A program made the position numbers and the translations under genes. Shown piece by piece: positions 10,298-21,704 of a stretch of DNA of 64,000 nucleotides. Source of the DNA: Eutreptiella sp. 'Long Island Sound 2002'. Its lineage: Eukaryota; Euglenozoa; Euglenophyceae; Eutreptiales; Eutreptiaceae. Each line of letters begins with the position of its first letter. The first letter of the stretch is position 1. The notes beneath the pieces are model-generated. The model searched no databases. It was not told where the DNA came from and saw nothing but the letters and a program-made list of their open reading frames with translations. The stretch covers positions 13,985,433-14,049,432 of the forward strand of contig OZ038386.1 of the NCBI GenBank assembly GCA_964036045.1, in the 5' to 3' direction.

Positions 10298-12290
10298 TGG
10301 TAGCAAAGGCTACCTGAATGTTGTTTTTGCGGGACTCCCACCTAGGACCCCGGCCCTGGGAATGGGTTCGGCACCAATGAATGCGGTCACCATCTCCCAC
10401 CCTTTCTGCAGCGCAACCGAAGAGCTAAGGAGATTCTTTTGCAGCGGTCCACAGCGTCTTAGGAGAGCCCAAATTGCATGTCAAGGAGGGCATTATGTAT
10501 GAAATATAGACGAAATCAGCCGTTATAGCCATGGAATGAGCCAGGCCAAAGCGGCGCGAGATTTCTTTACGAGCTAGACAGCAGCTTAGCACCGTTTACA
10601 ACCGCTCCGTTGAGGACATTGACGTCGATTTCATAATATTTCCGTCGGAAGTCCAAGAGAAGTAGTAGACCCTGAGCGCCCAACAACATCGGTTTCCGTT
10701 GCGCCACGGATTTCACAGTGAGAAGCTCATGGGTTTGAGACAGGCTGCTGGTTATTCGAGGAAGGCCCCAAGCATTGGGAAGAGTCCAAGTTTGATTTTT
10801 AATTGATTGATTTTTGGTGCAAAGGGATGAAATTTGTTACCAACACAACAGGGATTGGGAGGAAAATCATGTCCGGAATGTCATCATTCAGGTTTGAAAT
10901 GTGACCTTTTTGCCCAAGGAAACGACCCGGGAGGCTGTTCTAGGACCCTCCGGTGTGTCTACTCCCTCGCTGACACGAGATGCTCAGGCTGAATAGGAAG
11001 CCGCTTTCGAAGAAGATATTGTGGCGGTGGCGAAGCAAGGTTTTGGAATTGAGGCAAAAGGGGTGTCTCATGTGGAATCTTGGCTAAGATCTACCGCTTT
11101 GTATGGTCCCACAGCGAGTGCAACTCCGTTTGGTCACGGAGTGTACTGTTATAACGATTGTTCGAGCCGATCTCAGCGAGATATCTGAGATCCAAGAACT
11201 GAGGAGGGAAGTCCAACTGATCATTCAGTCATCATGCATAAAAAACATTTTCCAAACCCATATGCGCTCCAAAGGTGTCTCATCCGTGATCAGGAAGACT
11301 AAGCCATCAGAGAAAGCGATGGGTGTTTTTTCTCTTCCTCTTTCCGTGGACTCAAAGAGCTAAGTTCAAGGAACGGGTGAACACCTCTTGTTCCAAGAGC
11401 CCAACGGAGGTTGCAAGGGTGAGGACCACCAACTAGAAGAGGACTTTGTCCCACATCACGCATGCAGCCCCCGTCACCAACACCCTAGCCCGGCTCCTTC
11501 TCGCCCACACCCTCGCCGGTGCCGGTGTTGCTAATGATGGTGTAAAGGCCTCGGCCATTACGGCCGGTGTAGGCCTTGAATCTCTCCTCAACCCTACTTC
11601 TTTGAAGCTTTGTCAAGTGGCAATACACCTGAAGTATAATGGTAACCCCCAGCGATGGTCCCACTTTGGAAGAGAGTTCAAGCTGTGGGTTAAATCCTAG
11701 AAGCTGTAGAGCGGTTCTTGACACCTCTGTTGGATTGTCTTGAAGGACCGCCTGCAAACACTTGGCTTGGCACCTGGTGCAATCGCGAGGACATCAACTC
11801 TTCCCTTACCTTCGGCGGGGTTTGAAAGCAGTTGGAGGTGTGTGGATCCGGGTTGTCTGAAAACTATTACCACCAAATGTTGAAGAAACATCCGTCTTTT
11901 TCGCCACTAATTCCCCATGAGGTCCAAGACAAAAGGCAGCACTTCTCAAACTTCGTGGAGGAGGCAGAACATGCGGGAGAAAACATCTCCAATGCTAAGC
12001 TGAAAAATGTAATTTGTGACACAATCCTCTCGGAAACCGCCACAACTTTTCGGAACAAGCCATCTAAAAAGAAACTGAAGATGTAGTGGGCGGAGGTAGA
12101 AGGCTTTCAGGCCTCCTCCAACAAATTTTTTGTCAAGGAATCCCTACAAAAAAGCACGCCAACGTCTTTCTCTAAGGTCAAACTGACCAAGGAAATGTGG
12201 AAGGTGAAATTCCACGACCACGAGGATAGGGCTTAAGTCCTCAATCGAGTGGTCACTTTTCACGGCCCCCGTGTTATGGTTGTGAGTATT
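10298..12290 (+). pseudogene. gag: Broken gag of family A (copy A2)
   Basis: Translated fragments in shifting frames match the gag of element A in order. They are GPAGPEPS and GSKGYLNVV (from the LTR across the primer-binding site), then a fragment with TIS and RRAQI, then QLIIQ..KN.FQTHMRSKG (about 11210-11280). The capsid-like segment LAGAGVAND..AITAGVGL and NPQRW..FGREFKLWV (11500-11695) follows, then YHQMLKK.PSFS and HEVQDKRQ (11870-11945). The frame is interrupted by many stops and indels, and homology fades after about 12290. No protease or pol follows, so this is an old truncated copy in the opposite orientation to element A. Confidence 0.8.
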
Positions 12291-12983
12291 TCTCGAAAGT
12301 CTTGTTACTTTCCAAAACTCGACGGCACCGTAGGATCATTTTGGCGGGCACCAAATTCGAAGCCAGCTCTACAGTCCGAAGAGAAAACCTTATTTAGTAG
12401 ACATCGAAGTATCATACATATCCTGATGACACATTCGGATTACAACATGAGTATTTCATGTAATCATCTACAAACTTGTGTAAGGTTTATAACCAATTCT
12501 GGCGATTAATAAATGAATCGATTAATCGCCAATTATCGTCGATAAGATTATAAAAATTGCATCGAATACGTTATTTATAAAGAAAAAATCGCTGTCGCAC
12601 CGATGTTTCAATCAGAAATGCCGCTGCGAAGCGTGCCGCAAACACCACACACTACCAAAGTTACCTTAAGAAAAAATTACTACGAGCAGCTTTTGAACGT
12701 ATGTTCTATGCTTGGAGAGTGGCATGCATTTCCGCTAAGCTAGCTTCTCCTTCGACACCTGATGCAAGCGAGTTGTCACATTGCACCAACAAAAAACTGC
12801 AGCATTGCGATCCATAGCAAAAAAGCAACAGATCCAAATGGTATGCTACACTTGACATATGCACTAAAGTGTTTGTAAGGTACATTGAGCGTCAGACTGT
12901 GTGCAAGAAACAGCGGCCAAAGCAGAAGCAAAACTTGTAGCATTTGCTGATCGGAATCTGATGTTGCATGAAAGAAACCGCCA
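12291..12983. other. A/T-rich spacer with a perfect hairpin
   Basis: No coding signal. A perfect inverted repeat with 11-bp arms (tggcgattaat / attaatcgcca, 12500-12510 and 12521-12531) encloses a 10-bp loop. It could be a remnant terminus of a small DNA element, but no second copy is visible. Confidence 0.5.
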
Positions 12984-14525
12984 TCAAGGTGCAACATACA
13001 TATGAGGCCTATAAGTGTATGCAGCCATCAACCGAGCTCCCAATGTGCCTTCCTTCATTGCTTGTGCTAAATTCGAGAAAGCCAACCCGGCACCACTCAA
13101 CAAGCGCTCTACCTCAACCGATGTCGCCGGACAAGCCAGGTATTGCCGGGCCATCTTGTTCAAGTAGGGAAAGCGATGAGGGTGTTGTTGCCACGAGTCA
13201 ATTACGCACGTGTGGATGTCAACAACTGGCAAGGAAAAATAATCATCCAACTCATGGCGAGGAAACCCATTGTGGCGGTCAGGTGGTGCAACACTACCAT
13301 GGAATTTTGCAGCCAACAAGGTTGTCAGACCTTTACGTGCATTTTTTTTTGCTAGTGGCTTTGGTGGGTTAACAATTGCAATCTTTCGTTGCCATTTCCC
13401 CTTCCACTCTTGTCTCACATTGTTAACTGTTCCCTCTCATCATCACTCAAGAAACGGAAGTTTTTGAACCGTGGGTCTAGCAACGTCGCAATGGAGTACA
13501 TGCGAAGAAGGTGTGCACGCGGTGAAGCAATGAAACGATCCTCAAGTGCATGAGGGAAGGACAGACGTGCCAGAAACAACTTCACGAGTTGCATGTACAG
13601 GTGTAAACATCACTACCTCATCCCATGGAGAAACAACGTTCGGGTGTCGTCCTTTTTTAATCAACATGTACGTTGGTGGTAGAAGAAGAGAGCACGTTAC
13701 ATACAATGTCCCCTCAATATCATTGACCACAATTGCAAAAGGGTACAAAACAGCCACGGAGTGTTCATCCTCACCTTGCGTTCACCTTCCGTTCACTGTA
13801 GTCCTTATGATTGTCTGCATATGGAACATCTTCATGTTGGGCCTTTGCTCCAAAGTTAATATCACAGATTTGAAAAACACCCTTTTGGTCACGGAACCAA
13901 TGCATAGAATCGTGTGCGTAATGCCAGCGAACAGCATTGCCAATTTGCGGAGGCTGATGCACAGCAACTTGCAACTCCTCTTGCGGGTCTGAAAGCCGGC
14001 TCAGACGATTGCTGGAGCAGTATCAGTACGTTGTCATGCCCTTCGTCTTTTTCACGGCTTCCGCCACACCGTCAGCTTCTAGATATTCGTTCACTGCAAG
14101 TTCAAGGGTGTGTGTAGTGGGGTAACCACCAGGCAAACCACCCCATGCCTTCTTAATGTTGCTCCCTTGACCGGATACTTTGGCATACATGCCGTCAAAT
14201 GTCAGCCGAAGAGATTCCAAGTCAAGCAAAGTTTGTCTGCGAATGCTGTAACCGCTATGACGTTCGCCTAAAAAACTAGTAGCACCAATGAGCATAGTGT
14301 GTACCCTGTCCAGTCCGTGTCAATGCAGTATAGCATTGTTCCCAACAGTGGTACGTCGCTATCGCTCCAAATGTCACAAGCCATGCTGCATTTAATGCGG
14401 TCAGCCTTCAGAATGGACACGGCCTTTTTGTTGTGAAGATTTCCGGTGGCAACCGTCTCACATGTCTGCTTGCCAATCTCCTTCTCGGAACAAGAATCAC
14501 ACTTCTGAGCAAAAATCTCCATTCA
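12984..14525 (-). pseudogene. hAT-family transposase, fragmented
   Basis: hAT transposases are DDE enzymes that cut and paste DNA transposons. Five minus-strand fragments in different frames follow the family order. CDIWSDSD and YCIDTDWTGYTL lie at about 14425-14290. GSNIKKAWGG and HTLELAVNEYLE lie at about 14175-14060. A segment with NAVRWHY lies at about 13930. LPFAIVVNDIEGTLY-type sequence lies at about 13750-13690. The C-terminal dimerisation domain, with YLNKMARQYLACPATSVEVE and RLLSGAG, lies at about 13190-13080. Stops and shifts separate the fragments, so the gene is dead. The N-terminal zinc finger is not visible; the adjoining sequence from 14565 on belongs to retroelement D2, which may have cut it off. 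I did not find terminal inverted repeats. Confidence 0.8.
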
Positions 14526-14576
14526 AAAATTGTGAAATTGCTCATCAGTCACCAAGTGGACTAGTAAAGAAGGTCC

Positions 14577-15479
14577 CTACCAGGACCGCCCCCTGCGGTA
14601 CCCCTTCCACCATTTCCCGTCACTCCTAGGGTCTTGCTTCTCACCAGGTTCTGCATGATCTTGCCCTATCCTGCACAATTTCCCACAAAAATTAGAAAAA
14701 TATGGCTCGTTCACACAGCTCCTGATCCCTTGCTCGCAGTGGCACTCAATGTGCTTCCCACCTGATCCGGCGCATTCCACGGTTCCCGGCGCCTCGGACT
14801 CCTCCGCCATGGGTGTGTCGCCCATGCTATCCCGCGTTGGCTCCGTGTGCCGGGCCACAGGCGCCGTTCTGGCTCTGGCAGGCCTCTCCAACGCCTCGGC
14901 GTCATGCTCCAGGCTGGGTTCGGGGGGGGTGTTCGCCCTTGTGGGCGGTCTGGCCATCTCCTCCGACTCCGAAGGGTAAGCGGTCCGATAGCCCTCGGGG
15001 TGCCCCTCAGATTCTGCAGCTGACCACAGCCTGACCAGGCTGGGATCCGTCTCCATCGCCCTGGCTTCCGCCGCGGGTTTTGGGGACCCGCGCTTCCGGT
15101 AACGCCGGGCTCTGCCGTTGCTGCCAGTCTCCTCCAACTCCTCCGCAGCGGAGCGGAGATTGCAAGCCTTGCGGCATTGCCTTTCACACATGGAGGGCAG
15201 GTCCTCCATGTCTAGCCCATGTCCTGCAAGGGCTCTCCGTTCTGAGCATCTTCGCTCTTCTCGGGCTTCCCAGTCCGGCGTCGACTCGACGGACTCCACG
15301 ATCTGCACCCGGGGCGTCCTTGGGCAGGGCTCATGAGGGCCCAAGTCCCCGGTGCGGCGGTAGGGGGCAGGTACTCCTCTGCTACCATAAAGAAGGTCCC
15401 TACCAGGACCGGCCCCTGCTGTACCCCTTCCACCATTTCCCGTCACTCCTAGGGTCTTGCTTCTCACCAGGTTCTGCAT
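14577..15479 (-). CDS. gag: Gag fragment of D2, starting inside the LTR
   Basis: The open frame of 300 codons starts at ATG 15479 within the LTR and runs through the LTR end and the primer-binding site, which is translated as YGSRG. It continues into an acidic, Arg/Glu/Pro-rich region and finally re-enters LTR sequence at 14737. The C-terminal 50 residues, including SDGKWWKGY, repeat the residues just downstream of the ATG region in another phase of the same LTR. Near the end of the unique part, CAGSGGKHIECHC is rich in Cys and His. No capsid or protease domain is recognised. The product, if made, is a truncated Gag. The start was chosen because family A shows the same arrangement. Confidence 0.5.
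   Translation of the reverse strand: MQNLVRSKTLGVTGNGGRGTAGAGPGRDLLYGSRGVPAPYRRTGDLGPHEPCPRTPRVQIVESVESTPDWEAREERRCSERRALAGHGLDMEDLPSMCERQCRKACNLRSAAEELEETGSNGRARRYRKRGSPKPAAEARAMETDPSLVRLWSAAESEGHPEGYRTAYPSESEEMARPPTRANTPPEPSLEHDAEALERPARARTAPVARHTEPTRDSMGDTPMAEESEAPGTVECAGSGGKHIECHCEQGIRSCVNEPYFSNFCGKLCRIGQDHAEPGEKQDPRSDGKWWKGYRRGRSW
15373..15387 (-). other. tRNA primer-binding site of D2
   Basis: Directly after the LTR the minus strand reads TGGTAGCAGAGGAGT. The first 12 bases are identical to the site used by element A and resemble the complement of an initiator tRNA-Met 3' end. Confidence 0.7.
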
Positions 15480-16688
15480 GATCTTGCCCTATCCTGCACA
15501 ATTTCCCACAAAAAATAGAAAAATATGGCTCCTTCACACAGCTCCTGATCCCTTGCAATACCCAACTCCCAAGTACAATCCAAATCCAATCCACACTGTT
15601 GGCTTCCAAGGGTGTTTGAGGTCTCGCGTTGACACTCAACAACTCCTTTCAGTACGCCGGTCGTCTCGCGGTGCACCCGGAGACACGGGCGTTGGACATG
15701 TACAAGAATTGCACCAAAAGAGAAGCCCTGATATTGGCATATGAACACATATCAAGCATAATTGGGGAAAGATGGAAACATACACAATCACAGCCATAGA
15801 CCCCTCATTCCCTGGACTCAGGACCTTCCCTTGACTCGCCCACATGATGCCCTGAACCAAGTCAAATAAGATGGCTAAATGCCATGTGTCAAAAGTCACT
15901 ACACAAACCCCAAAAATGTGTTCCCTCCCAAGCCTCTAAATCCTAGCCCAATAGGGGAGGTAGCGTGTCATGGCCTAGAGTAGCACTCAGGACCATGCCC
16001 TACCCTGACATAACCTTGGTTGGACTTGGAGTCGATTGGGCTTGGAGAACTGCCCCATGAAGATGACCTCATAACCTAGCAAAATCAGGCAAATCACACC
16101 GTAGTGCCCAAAATTCAATTATATACTCAAAAATGCATACGGCAAATATTCAAATGCTCCATGCATGTGTCAAACCAGAAAGTAATATACAAGGGCGATA
16201 TAAACCAAAGGTCCATGCCCAAGAATATTCCATCATTGGCTCCGAAACCCCTCCGGTTATGTACATGACATGCTTCACAAGTCAACTCATGAATCTGAGA
16301 CCTAATTTTGTGAGGCCTCGTGTGCCACGCCAAAGTGACCACGTGATCCGGCATATGGTGAGGTGCAACACCGAAGCATATGCCAACATATAAGCAACAT
16401 ACCATAGTTCACGGATCCCTAGGCACTTTAATGTTAGCCGACCAGTTGAGCACATAAAATACAAAAATGAGCATAAAATGAGGTCAAAAACATGCAAATA
16501 ATGCCAAATTCAAGATAATCACAGTAGTATATAACTTCGCTCACCCATGGTATCAACATATGATTCAAAACACAATTGCTTGGGACCATTTGCAAACAAT
16601 CCCCCCACTTGGATCCCCACATGGACGCATAGGGACACCTTCGAACCTCCTGCCAACATGCACCATGAAGACGGGAAAATTGATAGTG
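15388..16688 (-). repeat. LTR of family D (D2 copy)
   Basis: 15414-16688 (about 1275 bp) is repeated at 39908-41181 with roughly 99 percent identity by eye. The downstream end is fixed by the primer-binding site. The upstream end is uncertain: similarity stops at gatagtg on both copies, but no TG terminus is visible there, so one or both copies may be truncated. Confidence 0.7.
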
Positions 16689-17660
16689 GCGCACCCCTGG
16701 GGCGCGACCGCCGCCACAGCAGCGACGACACACGCCAGAGGACACAACACTATTGCACCGCCGCACCAGCTGCCCATGCCTGTGCCTGCAGTGTACGCGC
16801 ACCCCTGTTTTTCTTTTTTTTTTCCATCAAAAAAAAAACAACAAAAATTAGGGGGGGAGGAAGAGGGACACAACCACCCATGGCACACGCGCACCGCACA
16901 CAGCGCGCACACCGGTGAACAGGAGCCAAGTGGCCCAGGACACCGCACACACAACACAACACACCGAGCGAGCACACCGGTGAACAGGAGCCAAGTGGCC
17001 CAGGACACCGCAGACGCAACACAGCAAACCGCGCGGGCACACCGGTGAACAGGAGCCAAGCGGCCCAGGACACTGCACACACGTAGGGCGGCCGAGGGAC
17101 AGGAAAGAACCAACACCCCATGGGTCGGACGCACTGGGGCGACCCAGCCAACCTACCGGGCCAGTGGCAGGAGCGGTACTCCAAGGCCACTGGTCCGAGC
17201 CCGGCCAGGCTGCATCGGGGACCATGGCAAATGTCACCCGGAGCCATGGAAGCAACCGGTGACAGGCGAGCCGGTACACAGTCCAGGAGGGGGTCGCCTG
17301 CCAAGCAGAGTGGCCCCGCAACTCAAGCCACAAGGGTGAGGCGTCGTACCGTAGACTAGCGGGAGCAATACCCCTTGTGGTGAGAGATACTCCACACGGC
17401 TGGGCAGCCCCCAGAGCTGCCGCCCAAAGGAGGGGGCATGTGGCCCTACCCATGGACACATGTGGGGACACCCTCCCACCTGGGACACATGGACCGGGTG
17501 GCCGCGACAATGCCTTCCCAAGCACATGCGGGAGCGGCTCAAGAGGCACCTGACATAGGGCAGTGGGAGGGACAGGACGTCCCCTTGGTAAGACCTTCTT
17601 CCTGCAATGTCAAAGGAGGCATCCCGAGCTCCCGAAGATACCTACCTACCTACCTACCTG
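16689..17660. repeat. Repeat F, left copy (inverted relative to 41933-42885)
   Basis: From about 16907 to 17660 this is the near-exact reverse complement of 41933-42885. It holds almost three 65-bp units with the core caccggtgaacaggagcc (16907-17085), then about 570 bp of unique F sequence, ending in an ACCT tetranucleotide run at 17638-17659. The part 16689-16906 is not shared. It includes a T-run and an A-run separated by ccatc (about 16808-16840), which could fold into a simple hairpin. No credible gene is present. Confidence 0.75.
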
Positions 17661-18388
17661 CAAATAACAGTTAACCAATCGGTTACCGCAAAATTGCGAG
17701 CCAACTGACAGTCGCCGATACATTGACAATCAGAACGGAAGGCTGCAAAATTACGGAAACATTATGATAGAAAAACCCTGTTGATTCCTGATATTCTGAC
17801 ATATAAATCTCAGCCGGCGGCGCCTCGGTATTGAATATGGCCGCTCATAGCTGGAATGGCCAAACCTATCACACTATCACACCAGGTTAGGTCAGGCGGA
17901 TGGGAGAGTATGATATCAGCCAATGGCGGCTTGCCGGCGCATAGATACACACCCCAAGTGACATAAAGATGGCCACGGGGGTCTGAACCGGCTTCACCCC
18001 CCTTCTCAGAGCGTTGTATCCGCTCGGAAGTCATTGAAGAGAGGACAGGAGGACCCCAATGGGCTCCAAACCCCCCCCCATGTCCCAAGGACACATGGGG
18101 GCCCCACACACGTCGTAGGCGTCCCCCATGCCCCAAGGGAGGGGTGAGGACACTCATAATCGGTGCCCTACGCCATATCCGGTCTCCTCTTGATCTACAA
18201 CATGGACCAAGGGGATCAAAGATAGAGAAACGTCGTCGGTCGACCTAAATAAGTATACCACAATGAAATATATATGTGGAGATCGAGTGAAGGGGGTATA
18301 TCGCCAATCAAGGCCCAAAAATCCCCAGATGAACGCCCTCACCCGTCTCCCAAGCACAAAAACAAACAAAAATGCCAAGGGGGATCCA
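17661..18388. other. Sequence between the end of D pol and repeat F
   Basis: This should be the 3' untranslated part of element D (minus strand). G-runs on the minus strand at about 18072 and 18121 could be polypurine tracts, but no LTR follows them directly. No gene is seen. Confidence 0.4.
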
Positions 18389-18810
18389 TTACGGTGCTAC
18401 AGCAGCCACCAAATGGACCAACACGTCCTTGACATCCGAGGAGATGTTCTTCCTCCTGAGATACTCCATCCAGACCGTGGTATACCTCGGCACAAAGCTG
18501 CTCGGAGGCTCCCACGAATCCCTGGATGCGGCGAATCCCTTCCAACGGACTTTATAAAGCCTCCCCCCAGGCGTCCCCGGGTCCGGCTTGTCCGCCAGGA
18601 TCCTCTCGGCGGTGAAGTTGTCGTCCTCACCCTCGTCGTCCGAGTCCACATCGCCGGCCGTGCACTCGAAGGTGACGGGACGTCCGCTGGGGTCTGGTGC
18701 TCGGGGACGAAGCTGGGTGTGGTCGCGGTCCAGGATCTTGTTATCCCCCACACGAACTGCATACACATCCTGCCCGACCTTCCGCACGATTACCCCCGGC
18801 ACATACCAGG
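18389..18810 (-). pseudogene. pol: Element D pol, 3' part: integrase C-terminus and chromodomain
   Basis: Starting at the insertion point of element A, the frame reads the integrase C-terminal beta segment (VPGVIVRKVG, then DRDHTQLRP), an acidic linker, and a chromodomain with FTAERILA, YKVRWKGF and SWEPPSSF, ending at TAA 18389-18391. The aromatic residues of the methyl-lysine cage region are present. Chromodomains on integrase tether the integration complex to histone marks and are the hallmark of chromoviruses. This segment is the missing tail of the pol frame that stops at 34907. Confidence 0.8.
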
Positions 18811-19342
18811 TGAAAGTGCTGCCCTGGGTCGTTGATGGTGCCGGAGGGCTCGGGGCCGGCAAGACCAGTGGGGCAGGCACGCGAGGAGTCTCCCTGAACG
18901 CTGCTATTGGGGGTAGAACCGGATACTCGGACACCAACGGAGGCGAGAGCAGCAACAACTGAAGCAAGGTCCATGCTGATTGTTATCCGGCAGAAAATCC
19001 CAGTCTATGAAGAAAATTGACGCGGATTATTCTAAATACATCTGAGTGTCCAAAACTGTCTGAAAAGATTTAAATAATCCGATTATGTAAAAATGTTTGG
19101 CCGATCTGGCCCGCGAGCGCGCGTCAGCGGCAAATGGCGATTCCAGCTAAAATAGCGGAACGCGGCGGATTTACGGGGAATGGACCGCGGAATCAAATCC
19201 GGCATATCAGAAATATATAGCAAATATCCTGAGACTGAGCTGCGAGGCGGCGATTCCGCCGAAGCAAAGAAAATGACCAAAATGTAGCCAATCTGGACAG
19301 AATGTCTGAAAATCTGAGCAGATGGGGCTAGCCGCACTTACA
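18811..19342 (-). repeat. 3' LTR of element A
   Basis: On the minus strand it begins TGTAAGTGCGGC right after the polypurine tract and ends in CACTTTCA. It equals 34374-34905 apart from about two substitutions. It also contains the start of the gag frame (ATG at 18974), which here leads into element D sequence instead of gag. Confidence 0.9.
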
Positions 19343-19352
19343 CTCCCCCTCC
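19343..19352 (-). other. Polypurine tract of element A
   Basis: The minus strand reads GGAGGGGGAG directly before the TG of the 3' LTR. This primes plus-strand DNA synthesis. Element C has a very similar tract. Confidence 0.75.
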
Positions 19353-20309
19353 AAAAACACACTGGGGTGTGTCGCTACGTCAACGAAGAACGTAGTGCGG
19401 GTAAGTCCCAGAAAAAAATAGAAATGTAGCCTCGATGAGGCGAAATCTGCTTGATCTGACCTGATTTGGGCTGAATTGGCACTGAATCAGGATGGATGAA
19501 CCTGAAATGAGACAGAATGAGAAGTGACGAACAGTCCTCCGTGCAGTAAAACATTAGGTTAAGGGCTAAAAAGCATGTAAACTTATCGAGAATCGATACC
19601 AAACCATGCATTGGTTGAGAATGAGGTAGATTATTGGTGGATTGAGTGGGGGAATCAAGAAATGGAGTGACATCTCAGCGCTCTGGCACAGTTTTTTTGT
19701 CGCGGGCACGCTACGGTGTCCTCGCCGAACTCTACATCGTGTTATTCCCGCTTTTCTCGTTCTGAAAAGTGCAGCATGTGCTTCAGATTTGGCGCATCTG
19801 GTGGATGATCACAAGATTCAGCAAAAATGAGAGTTAATTTGAGCAAAGATGAAGGAGATTAAACAATCACAGAGAGGGAAAACAAATACAAATGAAGTCT
19901 GCAGGCCCTAAGTGAACCACAGAAGGTAAGGATGTTTTTCTGTTCACTTAGATCTAAACAGATCTTCGAGGAATCAGAGAAGATGACCAGGAAATCAATC
20001 TAAATTGTCCTAAAATCAGCAAATTCCCTGAGATGAAGGTGAAATGAAGCGGAATGTCTAGAACTGAAACTACTAACACTTTCGTTTGGACTAAAGTTAA
20101 TATATATTGTCGTTTATTCAGCTCAATTGTGCTTTCCGGCACGTTGGTTCGCGAGCATCCAACAGATTCCATGAGAATGTGGATCATGTGATGATGCATC
20201 ATGATGGGACATGCTGGCCCTGGATCCTTGGCATGTAACGCGCCGAAGGTTCGCTGAAGGCGCCTTACTGACAGTATATAACTGAGAGACACCGAATTTA
20301 CAGTGGCGG
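19353..20309. other. 3' non-coding region of element A
   Basis: A/T-rich DNA between the polypurine tract of A and element E, with no coding signal. It continues at 22774-23478 beyond E. Confidence 0.5.
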
Positions 20310-20465
20310 TGTAACCGGACCAGCCCATGGGTCGCATGTACATACATTGTATTTCTTGATATTGCTTGATCTGCAGTGATTTGTCGCATTTGTGGTACAC
20401 ATTTATTACTGTTTGCAGTGATACTATGTTTTGAGTTTCGTCTCCGTGCTCATCACTTGGTTTTA
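20310..20465 (+). repeat. 5' LTR of element E
   Basis: 156-bp repeat pairing with 22618-22773. Confidence 0.85.
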
Positions 20466-20542
20466 TGGTGCAGAGGGTACAGCAAAATTTTTTTTGCTGA
20501 CCGATCCTGCTGCGCTGCTCTGCTTTGCCGAGTGTCGAGTTC

Positions 20543-21400
20543 ATGATGTACGAAGAGTACAAATTCAATGGGCAGGTGGACTACGGAATGCCCTGCTATC
20601 CAACGGTCGTGGGCCTGATTCAGGAGTCATCAAGTTCAAGTTCCGGTGGTCCTTCAGTCCCTGGGTTGGACCAGCACGAGTACGGTGCCTTCTTTCACTG
20701 CGAGGTCAACGAGCGACGTCGCATCTATGAGCGGTGGGTTCAAGATCGAAAATTTCGAATTATCAAGCCTCATCAGCAGGCTAGGGCTGGTATTTTGCGT
20801 TCTGCATTGGCGCCGCCAGCCTGCCCAGGACGTGGAGTGTCACTGGCAGCGACATCCGTGCCTCCAACGCCGACGGCAGCGCCATCCGTGCCTCCAACGC
20901 CGACGGCAGCACCATCAGTGTCTCCAACGACACTGGCAGCAACATCCGTGCCTCAGGCGTCGCCGAGGTCAACATCAGGCACAGCGCTGCAGGGGTCCCT
21001 GAGGTCGTTGCTTTCTCCAAGTCCAGCACCTGCAGCGACGTCCACGACACAAAGGAGTTCTGCAGCGCAGCCCTCTAACTCTCCAACGCCTTGTTCGTCG
21101 ACACCATCAGCAGCGACACCGTCGTCGTCAGCGCTATCAGCAGCGTTGCCTTTCTCAGCGTCGACACCTCCAGCGACGCTGCCTGCTTCTGTCGCGGCCT
21201 CGTCTTCGGCGCCATCCTCCTGGTTGTTGGCAACGTCGCCATCTCCATCTTCGCCAGATCCGCCAGCGACGCTGCCGCCAGCATCAGCGCCACCGCCGGC
21301 GCCTGCATCGGCACCAGCAGGGATGCAGCCTGCTCTGGGGTCTGCCCAGAAGAAGACCCACAGGGGCAATCGGAGAGGGCGCAAGCCCTTGGTAACATAA
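20543..21400 (+). CDS. Element E protein of unknown function (Ala/Ser/Pro/Thr-rich)
   Basis: ATG at 20543 opens a frame of about 285 codons ending in TAA. The first 75 residues are ordinary globular-looking sequence (MMYEEYKF, FHCEVNERRRIYERW). The rest is low complexity, dominated by Ala, Ser, Pro and Thr, with two near-identical copies of a motif containing SVPPTPTAAP. The C-terminus is basic (KKTHRGNRRGRKP), which could bind nucleic acid. Position directly after the primer-binding site suggests a gag-like role, but I see no capsid motif or zinc knuckle. It may equally be a captured host segment. Confidence 0.4.
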   Translation: MMYEEYKFNGQVDYGMPCYPTVVGLIQESSSSSSGGPSVPGLDQHEYGAFFHCEVNERRRIYERWVQDRKFRIIKPHQQARAGILRSALAPPACPGRGVSLAATSVPPTPTAAPSVPPTPTAAPSVSPTTLAATSVPQASPRSTSGTALQGSLRSLLSPSPAPAATSTTQRSSAAQPSNSPTPCSSTPSAATPSSSALSAALPFSASTPPATLPASVAASSSAPSSWLLATSPSPSSPDPPATLPPASAPPPAPASAPAGMQPALGSAQKKTHRGNRRGRKPLVT

Positions 21401-21655
21401 AGTTATGTTTTAAGCTTTTGCTTGCCTGCTGGGTCACAGGGGCTGCACTTCTTGCTGCCCTGTTTTGTTGGGACCAGTCTCTGGGTGTTTTTGCATATAT
21501 TTTTTTTGTCAGAGTTGGGGCTGAGGAGCCATCTGCCTGCCCTGCCTTTGTTTGTTGCACTGTCGCTGTCCATCAGTCGTGTTGTCAGCACAGCATTGCG
21601 CATCTTTGATCCACACCACTGTCTGTCCAGTCAGCACAGTCTTTCTGGCACAGTC

Positions 21656-21658
<3 letters not shown>

Positions 21659-21703
<45 letters not shown>
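21659..21703. repeat. (GA)n microsatellite in element E
   Basis: An almost perfect GA run within the non-coding half of element E. Confidence 0.9.

Positions 21704-21704
<1 letters not shown>

Larger units (their letters stand above)
14565..16688 (-). mobile_element. D2: deleted LTR retrotransposon of family D
   Basis: On the minus strand the order is LTR (16688-15388), primer-binding site (15387-15373), part of gag (15372-14738), then only the last 173 bp of a second LTR (14737-14565), which repeats 15561-15388. An internal deletion has therefore joined gag directly to the middle of the 3' LTR. Everything from the gag C-terminus through pol and the first part of the 3' LTR is missing. The LTR is nearly identical to 39908-41181 at the 5' side of element D. 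D2 lies in the same orientation as D and could be a neighbour created by recombination between LTRs. Confidence 0.7.

Noticed and set aside
18741-18974. Independent gene starting MDLASVV in the 3' LTR of A
   Set aside because: It is the gag start copied in the 3' LTR; the frame then runs out of the element into element D.
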